Position numbers and translations under genes: made by a program | In this document: piece by piece, positions 58,098 to 64,000 of the stretch | Position numbering within the stretch: the stretch's first letter is position 1 | Layout of the letters: every line of letters starts with the position of its first letter | The notes under the pieces: model-generated | Told to the model about the DNA's origin: nothing | Database searches by the model: none | Seen by the model: the letters and a program-made list of their open reading frames with translations, nothing else | Assembly (NCBI RefSeq): GCF_015773195.1 | Contig: NZ_JADWYK010000018.1 | Span: 26,349 to 90,348 of the forward strand | Reading direction: 5' to 3' | Length of the DNA stretch: 64,000 bases | Source of the DNA: Hymenobacter guriensis | GTDB lineage: Bacteria; Bacteroidota; Bacteroidia; Cytophagales; Hymenobacteraceae

Positions 58098-58210
58098 TCA
58101 CTCCGAAACGCGGGCCAGCCGCTCGGTATCGGTGCCTTCCCGGTTATGCTGAATGGCCTGGAAGCCGGCCGGATTCCCGCGCTTGACTCTTCCAAGGCCC
58201 GCGCGGCGCG
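58098..58210 (-). pseudogene. Coding-like fragment, 3' end of an unidentified gene
   Basis: On the minus strand one frame with host-like codon use reads 'GFQAIQHNREGTDTERLARVSE' and ends in TGA at 58098-58100. There is no start codon; the fragment abuts the broken P-type ATPase in another frame. It is probably the tail of a gene whose front was deleted. I do not recognise it. Confidence 0.3.
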
Positions 58211-59050
58211 CTACTTCACACTTAGGTTTGTCGCTGTCTTCTGGTTGGGCAATGATGGAGAACGGCCAAGCCAGTGGCTCAATAATGGCCCCACCAGCAA
58301 AACCACGCCGGCCAGCCCTACCGTGAGCAGCACCAGCTGGCGGGTGAGGCGGGCCAGCTTGGCTTCGAGCGGGGTAGCGGTGCGCTCGGCCTGCTGCATA
58401 AGCCGGGCAATTTCGCCCAGTTGGGTGCCACCGCCTACGCCCGTGACGGTGGCTCGGCCCGTGCCGTTGACTACGACGGTTCCTTTGAAAAGCCGATTGA
58501 TTTACTCGGCTAGCGGAGCCGCCGCGCCGGGCGCTACCAGCGTTTTGCTGACCGGCATCGACTCGCCCGTCAGCGTGGATTCATTGACCTGCAGCTGCTG
58601 GGCCTCGAACAATTCCGCGTCGGCGGCTACTACCTCGCCGGCTTCTATCAGCAGCACGTCGCCCACAGTTACCTGGTCGGAGGGCACGGCGCAGGGGTGG
58701 CCGTTGCGCAGCACCCGGGCCGAAGTCAGGCCCATACGGCGCAGGGCCGTCATAGAAGCCTGGGCATTCCATTCAAGCCAGAACCCGCTGCCGGCGTTTA
58801 TCAGGATGACGGCCAGAATAGCGTAGCCCTCGGCATAGTCGTGGAAGACAAAGGAGAAAACGGCGGCGGCACCCAGCACGGCCACAATCAGGCTGCGAAA
58901 CTGCCGCTGCAGCACCCGCGTCCAGGAATCGGGCGGGGTGGCCTCCACGGCATTGGGGCCGTAGCGCCGCAGCCCTTCCTGCGCTTCGGCTTCGGTGAGG
59001 CCGCGGTGCGTGGTAGGCGGGGCAATAGGCAGCTCAAGTACTTCGGGCAT
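58211..59050 (-). pseudogene. Decayed P-type cation-transporting ATPase (N-terminal remnant)
   Basis: The start at 59050 (MPEVLELPIAPPTTHRGLTEAEAQEGLRRYG) and the first 180 residues read as a good P-type ATPase: the cation-ATPase N domain, two membrane helices (SLIVAVLGAAAVFSFVF and AEGYAILAVILINAG), and the actuator with 'VGDVLLIEAGEVVAADAELFEA' and the TGES motif in STLTGESMPVSK. A TAA stop at 58502-58504 interrupts the frame after 'PLAE'. The same frame then continues with actuator sequence (INRLFKGTVVVNGTG, LGEIARLMQQAE) and a third helix, and ends at 58211. The phosphorylation (DKTGT) and nucleotide domains, some 600 residues, are gone. It is non-functional, possibly once a calcium- or proton-type pump. 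Confidence 0.8.
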
Positions 59051-59112
59051 TACAAATCGGGCAAATACCGGCCGGGTATGGAGGCGGCTGGGTGGAGTCG
59101 AGGGCTAAAAAG

Positions 59113-59144
59113 AGCAGCCCGGCCACCTTGGTGGCCAGGCTGCT
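59113..59144 (-). terminator. Terminator-like hairpin
   Basis: The stem AGCAGCC-c-GGCCAC pairs with GTGGCC-a-GGCTGCT around CTTG. On the minus strand CTTTTT follows. It lies 27 bp past the TAA that ends the fragment at 59171, as expected for the end of a former gene. Confidence 0.7.
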
Positions 59145-59170
59145 AGCAGGCTAGGTTGGTCCTAAAGCCG

Positions 59171-59320
59171 TTAGCTTATTTTCCCGTCGAACCGCTCGGC
59201 ATTGAAGTCCCGGGCATCACCGGCGGCCTCGGTGAGGGTATCGTTGAGCTGGTGGTTTACTTCGTGCAAGACCTGCGCCGCGTTGCTGCTGCTGGGAAAG
59301 CGTGGCGGGAGCTGCCCGGG
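59171..59320 (-). pseudogene. C-terminal remnant of an unidentified gene
   Basis: The minus frame has host-like codon use and reads 'AAQVLHEVNHQLNDTLTEA' then 'GDARDFNAERFDGKIS' before TAA at 59171-59173. No ATG or GTG start is present, and the frame runs back into the 3' end of the BON gene. A terminator follows at the right distance. It is probably the tail of a truncated gene. Confidence 0.35.
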
Positions 59321-59384
59321 TTTTGCGTCGCGCGGGTATCGGCCGGGCGGGTTTCCGCGGAAGAATAGGAAGTGGACCGATACC

Positions 59385-60851
59385 TCATACCGCTTGTGGC
59401 TGGCTGAGAAGAGGCGTCAGGCGCAGGTGGTTGTTTACATCCTGGGCTCCGCAGTTGTAGGCTTCCACGGCGGCACTTTTGCGGTCCAGCAGCGTATCTA
59501 CGGTGCCTGTGAGTGTCACGCGGCCTTTGCGCACGTCAATCGTAATGTCCTGATCGTGCAGCAGAGCCGACCAGGCGTAGTGGTAGCGGATGCGCTGCTG
59601 CAGCAAATGGTCGGGCTCCAGGCTGCGGAAGGGCGCGTGCCCCTGCCCTATGCTGGTGGCAGTGTCTTCTGCCACGCCCGGCTCATGTTTTTCAGGCACG
59701 ATCTGCACGTGGTTGGTCAGGGCCACCACGCCGCTGATACCGGACACAACATCGGCTGCCCGCTCCAGGTCGAAGTGCGTAGCCACGGTGCCGTAGAGCT
59801 GCACCAGTCCGTCGGTTACTTTCACCACGAACGTGTAGCGCCCCACAAACAGGTCGTCTGCGAGGGCCGCCTGCACCTGGTCGAGGGTGAATTCGTCGGG
59901 CGCCGGGTTCTGCACACGCACCTGCAGCAGGTTGTGCACCTGGCCCACACCCACCACGTTGCGGGCATCCTGCTCGGCCGCGTGCCGCGACTTCAGGTTG
60001 CTCATGGCGCCCAGCAGCGTCACCTCCCCGTCGCGCACGTGCACGGTCAGCGCCAGGAAGTCCACGCGCGGGTCGTAGCGCAGCGTGTCGCGAATGGCCT
60101 GCGCCATGTCCTCATCGGTTTTGGGAGCAAACTTCTGCCGGCGCAGCTCCTTATCCACGGCCCAGTAGGCAATAAACAGGTCGCGGGCTTCTACGCGGGC
60201 GGCCCCGGCCACGTAGGCGGTGGTTACTACCTGAGCGTGCTCGGCGGCCGTGCCCACGGTACCCGTTATGTGCACTACGCCGTGGTCGGTGCGAATGTCA
60301 ATCAGCGTACTTTTCACGCGGATATCCCAGGCCAGAAATTCCCGGATCTGATTGGTAGTTTCCTCGTCGGTATTGTCGAGCACGCCGCCCAGCACCAGCA
60401 GGCGGTTCTGAAGCCGGCGCACGCCCGGCACCCCGAAGACGACCCGTAGCACCAGCTGCTGCTCGGCCCACGACTGCACCGAGCCATTCAGGGTGATTTC
60501 GCCATCGTGGGCCGAGCATTGCAAGGCATACGTGCCGGCGGCCGGGTCCTGGGCTAGGGCCTGCTCCACCCGCTGCTGCAGCACCTCATCCGGCACATCG
60601 GGGGTAAGGATGCTGATTTCATCGATAACCCCACGGACGCCCCGCACGGCTTTGGCCATGTCCTCGGCCCGCTTCCGGGAAAGCAGGCTGTCGGTAAAGC
60701 CCGTCAGCTCCACGATACCGTCGCGGCAGGTGACTTCGAGCAGGGAAGCGGCCACGCCTTTTTTCTGCTGAAACAGCCGTTCGATGGCCAGCTTGATGTC
60801 GGCATCGGCCAGCAGCTCTTCCGGGGCAAGAGGGGTAGATTGGTAGTTCAT
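59385..60851 (-). CDS. Six-BON-domain protein (OsmY-like)
   Basis: A 488-aa protein without signal peptide, built from six BON domains (about 14-85, 88-157, 163-235, 245-315, 318-390 and 415-480). Each opens with a helix such as 'DADIKLAIERLF', 'DEVLQQRVEQAL' or 'DEDMAQAIRDTL' and carries a strand like 'VTLTGTVDT' or 'GIVELTGFTD'. BON domains bind phospholipid surfaces or potassium and are common in osmotic-shock proteins. Six in one cytoplasmic chain is unusual (OsmY has two). It lies 74 bp downstream of a universal stress gene in the same direction, so an operon is likely. Confidence 0.88.
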   Translation of the reverse strand: MNYQSTPLAPEELLADADIKLAIERLFQQKKGVAASLLEVTCRDGIVELTGFTDSLLSRKRAEDMAKAVRGVRGVIDEISILTPDVPDEVLQQRVEQALAQDPAAGTYALQCSAHDGEITLNGSVQSWAEQQLVLRVVFGVPGVRRLQNRLLVLGGVLDNTDEETTNQIREFLAWDIRVKSTLIDIRTDHGVVHITGTVGTAAEHAQVVTTAYVAGAARVEARDLFIAYWAVDKELRRQKFAPKTDEDMAQAIRDTLRYDPRVDFLALTVHVRDGEVTLLGAMSNLKSRHAAEQDARNVVGVGQVHNLLQVRVQNPAPDEFTLDQVQAALADDLFVGRYTFVVKVTDGLVQLYGTVATHFDLERAADVVSGISGVVALTNHVQIVPEKHEPGVAEDTATSIGQGHAPFRSLEPDHLLQQRIRYHYAWSALLHDQDITIDVRKGRVTLTGTVDTLLDRKSAAVEAYNCGAQDVNNHLRLTPLLSQPQAV

Positions 60852-60925
60852 GGGAAAGGACTGAAAAAGGTGAGGGAGATGGGCAGGGCGCTACATCAAC
60901 GATACAAAAGCCTAGGGCTGGTTGG

Positions 60926-61792
60926 CTAGTGGTTGTATTGCCCGGCCGCATGCAGGGAGATTTTTGGGCCCGTAGCTTCTGTCGTAGCCGGGAGCAGCAA
61001 CACCGGGACAGCGCTGTGGAGCACTACCTGGGCGGTGACGCTGCGGTGAAAAAGCCGCCCGAAAAAGCTGCGGGGGCGGGCAATGAGCACGAGTAGATCG
61101 GGGTGGAAGGTGGCGGCCGTCGTGGCAATGCCCCGGGCGGGGTCGGCGTCCGTGACGCGGTGCAGCAAAGGCAGCGGCATTTCGATAGTGATACCCGTCT
61201 GCAGCACCGCGTCCAGTGCCTGCGTGTGTGAGGCCTGACGGCCGGGCGGGGCCACATGCACGACCGATAACCGGACGTTCAGGGCATTGAACAGGTGACG
61301 AACTGACCCGGCATTCTCCCCTAAGGAAAACGGCTCGTCATCGGCCGCCAGCAGCGCATAGTGCGGCGCCGCCGGGAGCGTAGCAGCATACGGCACCACC
61401 AGCAGCGGATGGGACGTTATCTGCAACACATCCACTGCAGAGGAGGAAATAAGCTCTTCGGGCACGTCTTCGGTCGGCTGCCGCCCCACCACTATCAACG
61501 CCGGCTGGTGCCGATCTGCTACTTCCGCTACTGCCACCGCCAGCGTTCCGGCACAAACCTCCGCCTGGGCCGGAACGCGGAGCCCGTGGATGCGGGTACT
61601 GAGGGCCAGCGTTATCGCCTGCTGGTCGGGGCGGGGCCCGGCAAGCAGCTCCGGGTCCAGCAGGGAGGTGTGGGTATCTACGTGCAGCACTACGAGGTGA
61701 GCCCCCAGCGGCTTGGCAAGAACCGCCGCGTAAGCCAGGGCGTGGTCGGCCGCGGCCGAGAAATCAGTGAGAACCAGGATACAGGCAGACAT
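60926..61792 (-). CDS. Tandem universal stress protein
   Basis: A 288-aa protein. The start ATG at 61790-61792 gives MSACILVLTDFSAAADHALAYAA. Two Usp domains are present, residues 1-140 and 145-288. The first has 'LVLTDFS' and 'ALIVVGRQPTED'; the second has 'LLAADDEP', 'DLLVLIARPRSFFGRLFHRS' and the end 'VVLHSAVPVLLLPA' as in ATP-binding UspA types. Usp proteins respond to starvation and low oxygen. The 18-bp palindrome at 61871-61888 is 79 bp upstream of this start and is shared with the divergent dehydrogenase gene. Confidence 0.9.
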   Translation of the reverse strand: MSACILVLTDFSAAADHALAYAAVLAKPLGAHLVVLHVDTHTSLLDPELLAGPRPDQQAITLALSTRIHGLRVPAQAEVCAGTLAVAVAEVADRHQPALIVVGRQPTEDVPEELISSSAVDVLQITSHPLLVVPYAATLPAAPHYALLAADDEPFSLGENAGSVRHLFNALNVRLSVVHVAPPGRQASHTQALDAVLQTGITIEMPLPLLHRVTDADPARGIATTAATFHPDLLVLIARPRSFFGRLFHRSVTAQVVLHSAVPVLLLPATTEATGPKISLHAAGQYNH

Positions 61793-61870
61793 GGCAGCAG
61801 GGATAAAGAAGAAGGAGGTAACCAAGTTTTACAAAGCTTGGCCTTTACCGGGCCGGATGCCTTGACACAG

Positions 61871-61888
61871 GTCATGCCCGGGCATGAC
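61871..61888. promoter_or_regulatory. Perfect 18-bp palindrome, copy B
   Basis: GTCATGCCCGGGCATGAC, fully self-complementary. It lies between the divergent Usp gene (minus, start 61792) and D-lactate-type dehydrogenase gene (plus, start 61951) and is almost repeated at 58078-58095. It is a good candidate operator for a homodimeric regulator. Confidence 0.65.
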
Positions 61889-61950
61889 GTTGCTCATTCT
61901 TTTGCCGGCCGCAGCCTCGCACCTTTGCTTTCGTACCTCACTGCTGCCTT

Positions 61951-62994
61951 ATGAAAACCACCGTCTTTAGCGCCAAGCCTTTTGAGCAAGCTTACCTGAG
62001 CGAGGCACTCGGCCCCGGGCATCCGCTGCGCTTTATCGAGGCTAACCTGAGCGTGGAAACGGCGGCGCTGGCGCGGGGCTCGGAGGCGGTAGCCATTTTC
62101 AGCACCGATGACGCCTCCGCCCCGGTGCTGGATGCCTTGCACGCGCAGGGCGTGCGGTTTATTTCCATCCGGGCCACCGGCCACGACCAGGTAGACCTGC
62201 CGCACGCCCAAACGCTGGGCCTGCGCGTGGCCAACGTGCCCGAGTACTCACCCTACGCCATTGCCGAGCATGCCCTGGCGCTGATGCTGGCCCTCAACCG
62301 CCGCCTGATTCAGGCCGACCGCCAGCTGCGGGCCTACGACTTCCGCCTCGACGAGCTGATCGGCTTCGATTTGCACGGCAAAACCGTCGGCATCATCGGG
62401 CTGGGGCACATTGGTGGCATCGTGGCGGGCATTCTGAGCGGCTTTGGCTGCCGGCTGCTGGGCTACGACCCGCTGCCCAACCCGGAGCTGACCGTGCGCC
62501 ACGGCCTTACCTATACCACGTTGGAGCAACTGTGCGCCGAGGCCGACATCATCACCCTGCATGCGCCCATGACCCCGCACGCGCCTTACCTGATTGATGC
62601 CCCGCGACTGGCCCAGATGAAGAGGGGCGTGATGCTGATCAATACCAGCCGCGGCGCCGAGCTGGATACCGCCGCCGCCCTCGATGCCCTGGACTCGGGG
62701 CAGCTGGGCTACCTGGGCCTGGATGTGTATGAGCACGAGAAGGCGCTGTTTTTCCGGGACCATTCCCGGCGGCCGCCCGTCGATGCGCTGTTTGCCCGCC
62801 TGCTGTCTTATCCCAATGTGCTTGTGACCGGGCACCAGGCGTTTCTGACCCGGGAGGCGCTGCAGAATATTGCCGCCACCACCCGCCAGAACCTCGACGG
62901 CTGGGCCGCTGGTGAGGTGCTGGATACCGAGCTTACCCACGCCGCGCCAGCCCAACCGGTGCAGGCCGAACTCAGGCCGGTACTACAGGCCTAA
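61951..62994 (+). CDS. ldhA: D-2-hydroxyacid dehydrogenase, D-lactate dehydrogenase type
   Basis: A 347-aa NAD-dependent oxidoreductase. The Rossmann motif is GIIGLGHIGG (near 148-157), 'ISIRATGHDQVDL' is close to the LdhA 'RCAGFNNVDL', and 'VPEYSPYAIAEHALALMLALNR' matches strongly. Catalytic residues: Arg in 'LINTSRGAELD', Glu in 'GLDVYEHEKALFFRDHS' and His in 'VTGHQAFLT'. It converts pyruvate to D-lactate, a fermentation step used at low oxygen, and so fits next to the Usp and BON genes. No signal peptide. Confidence 0.93.
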   Translation: MKTTVFSAKPFEQAYLSEALGPGHPLRFIEANLSVETAALARGSEAVAIFSTDDASAPVLDALHAQGVRFISIRATGHDQVDLPHAQTLGLRVANVPEYSPYAIAEHALALMLALNRRLIQADRQLRAYDFRLDELIGFDLHGKTVGIIGLGHIGGIVAGILSGFGCRLLGYDPLPNPELTVRHGLTYTTLEQLCAEADIITLHAPMTPHAPYLIDAPRLAQMKRGVMLINTSRGAELDTAAALDALDSGQLGYLGLDVYEHEKALFFRDHSRRPPVDALFARLLSYPNVLVTGHQAFLTREALQNIAATTRQNLDGWAAGEVLDTELTHAAPAQPVQAELRPVLQA

Positions 62995-63046
62995 GCCGCC
63001 GGATTTTTCGTCTTCTCTGTTTTCCACCCGGTTTTCCCTCTTTTTT

Positions 63047-63160
63047 ATGGAACCTGCCTCATCGGCTGAGCGCGACACCGCCACCCGCGACACGCTCATC
63101 ATTTATGCCTTTATGAGTACGCTGGTAGCGCTGGTTGCCGTGTTCCTCGGGCTGCGCTAA
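63047..63160 (+). CDS. Very small membrane protein (37 aa)
   Basis: ATG at 63047, sequence MEPASSAERDTATRD followed by one membrane helix (TLIIYAFMSTLVALVAVFLG) and a final Leu-Arg. It lies 52 bp after the dehydrogenase and 32 bp before the next gene, all in the same direction. A single-pass stress peptide is plausible; the short length keeps confidence modest. Confidence 0.5.
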   Translation: MEPASSAERDTATRDTLIIYAFMSTLVALVAVFLGLR

Positions 63161-63192
63161 GCGGCTGTTTGCTCACCTTCATTTTCCCTTCT

Positions 63193-63720
63193 ATGAAATC
63201 CCCCAGGCAAGTTCTGACCGCCCAGCTCACGGCCGCCGTGGCGCCCCACGTCATTCCCAACGGCTCAGCTCCGGCGTCAAAAGCCGTGGCAAAAACCCTG
63301 CGGCAGCTATCCGGCCAGCTCCTGAAGCAGCAGGCCCGGCAGGTGAAAGCCGATGAGCGGGCGGCACGGCCTACCAAAAAGATGATGCGCAAGGCATTGG
63401 CCGGCGAGCTGACCGCCTTGCTGCACCCGCTGCTGGGCGAGCAGGAAAAGCCCGCTAAATCCTTGCGCAAAGCTGTGCTGCAGCTCGCCGGGCAGGTGCT
63501 CAAGCAGCGCCGCCCGGAAGTCGGGTCGAGCGACAAAGCTGCCCGAAAAGCCGCCAAAAGCGTAGCTACCGCCAAGCCAGCGGCCGCACCAATAGCTAAA
63601 GCACCCAGCGCCCGGCCGGCGGCACGTCGCCCGACTGCCTCTACACAGCCAGCCGGGAAGCCAACGCTTGTTCCGGTAGCTACCACCAAAGGCACTATGG
63701 TGGTGGCCACCACGGAGTAG
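63193..63720 (+). CDS. Basic Ala/Lys-rich protein (175 aa)
   Basis: The start ATG at 63193 gives MKSPRQVLTAQLTAAV. The first 110 residues are helical with two similar segments, 'SKAVAKTLRQLSGQLLKQQ' and 'AKSLRKAVLQLAGQVLKQR', which look like an internal duplication. The C-terminal 60 residues are a disordered Ala/Lys/Pro tail (AARKAAKSVATAKPAAAPIAK, in parts) like histone H1-type bacterial tails. It may bind DNA. No known family is certain. Confidence 0.65.
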   Translation: MKSPRQVLTAQLTAAVAPHVIPNGSAPASKAVAKTLRQLSGQLLKQQARQVKADERAARPTKKMMRKALAGELTALLHPLLGEQEKPAKSLRKAVLQLAGQVLKQRRPEVGSSDKAARKAAKSVATAKPAAAPIAKAPSARPAARRPTASTQPAGKPTLVPVATTKGTMVVATTE

Positions 63721-63744
63721 CCAGCCGGCCGTTACGGCTTTTCT

Positions 63745-63807
63745 CACCAAGCGGGCCCGGTAGCTATCCAGCCAGTCAGGTTGGATAGCTACCGGGCCCG
63801 CTTGGTG
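63745..63807. repeat. Perfect 26-bp hairpin in front of a truncated kinase gene
   Basis: The arms 63745-63770 and 63782-63807 are perfectly complementary with an 11-nt loop. They contain GCGGGCCCGGTAGC. No strong T-run follows, so it is more than a simple terminator, although it ends the gene at 63720. It resembles the 36-bp hairpin at 20008-20090, which also has an 11-nt loop. Confidence 0.8.
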
Positions 63808-63823
63808 CTAATGAACGGCATAG

Positions 63824-64000
63824 AACCGCTTGCTTGCGTCTTGCCGCCTGCTCTCCAACGCCCTGGAGTACTCGGGCGAAAACTCGGTGGTGCGCCTGGG
63901 GGCGGCCTGTGGCGCGGGCCAGCTCACGCTCACCGTGCAGGACCAGGGCGTGGGCATTTCGGAGGAAGACCAGGCCCATTTGTTCGAGCGGTTTTTCCGG
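63824..64000 (+). pseudogene. Histidine kinase ATPase-domain fragment (no N terminus; runs off the window)
   Basis: The frame after the stop at 63821-63823 reads 'LLSNALEYSGENSVVRLGA' (N box) and 'LTVQDQGVGISEEDQAHLFERFFR' (split: DQGVGIS is G1, LFERFF the F box), a clear HATPase_c domain. No HisKA domain and no start codon lie upstream; instead there is the hairpin region. Thus the kinase lacks its sensor and phospho-acceptor parts. It is most likely a truncated relic, though the 3' part lies outside the window. Confidence 0.7.

Larger units (their letters stand above)
59051..59384. other. Intergenic region with hairpin and gene remnant
   Basis: 334 bp between the decayed ATPase and the BON gene. 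It contains a minus-strand terminator-like hairpin (59113-59144) and a coding-like fragment (59171-59320, minus) that seems to be the end of a lost gene. No intact gene is seen. Confidence 0.5.

Noticed and set aside
59202..60449. A 415-aa plus-strand open frame opposite the BON gene
   Set aside because: The minus frame has six BON domains; the plus frame is a GC-driven shadow.
1..64000. tRNA, rRNA, known riboswitch or CRISPR features
   Set aside because: None of the conserved cores was recognised by eye on either strand; a covariance-model scan would be needed to exclude short RNAs.

Overview
The window reads as chromosomal DNA from a GC-rich member of the Bacteroidota, most likely Hymenobacter or a close relative in the Cytophagales. 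The evidence is two very large exported proteins ending in type IX secretion (T9SS) sorting domains, promoters with the Bacteroidota TAnnTTTG -7 element, weak or absent Shine-Dalgarno sequences, and many small lipoproteins. This placement is by recognition, not by a search.

Layout. 1-6.2 kb: partial serine beta-lactamase-fold gene, DinB-like protein, YebC regulator, two exported unknowns, an arginase-fold enzyme (probably HutG), a secreted TxNGG-repeat protein and an MBL hydrolase. 6.3-11.7 kb: one giant GH81 beta-1,3-glucanase with three CBM6, three Ig-like modules, a CBM56 and a T9SS tail. 12-15.3 kb: two small lipoproteins and urocanate hydratase (HutU). 15.4-17.1 kb: an AT-rich accessory insert (GIY-YIG nuclease, a 58-aa protein and an unknown 319-aa protein). 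17.2-23.1 kb: F420-type oxidoreductase, HPP membrane protein, GH13 and GH43 enzymes. 23.4-26.3 kb: a two-gene acyl-activating enzyme / membrane acyltransferase operon. 26.3-41.9 kb: mostly housekeeping (NmrA-like, FolK, hydrolase, polyprenyl synthase, P450, hybrid histidine kinase, TlpA-like protein, aconitase). 42-51.7 kb: exported unknowns, a lone ABC ATPase, a TonB receptor next to NadR (probable nicotinamide riboside salvage), and YdjM and TIGR02117 proteins. 51.8-56.4 kb: a 1539-aa ELW-repeat/IPT protein with a T9SS tail. 57-64 kb: a stress-type neighbourhood (CxxCH protein, decayed P-type ATPase, six-BON protein, double universal stress protein, D-lactate-type dehydrogenase, basic Ala/Lys-rich protein, truncated histidine kinase).

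How parts fit together. GH81, GH13 and GH43 suggest growth on beta-1,3-glucan, alpha-glucan and pentose-containing polymers. HutG and HutU belong to one pathway but lie 10 kb apart. Two near-identical 18-bp palindromes in the stress neighbourhood look like operators of one regulator. A striking non-coding theme is very long, near-perfect inverted repeats (26 to 50 bp arms). Two of them enclose an intrinsic terminator between convergent genes and reach exactly to both stop codons. No rRNA, tRNA, CRISPR array or intact transposase was seen.
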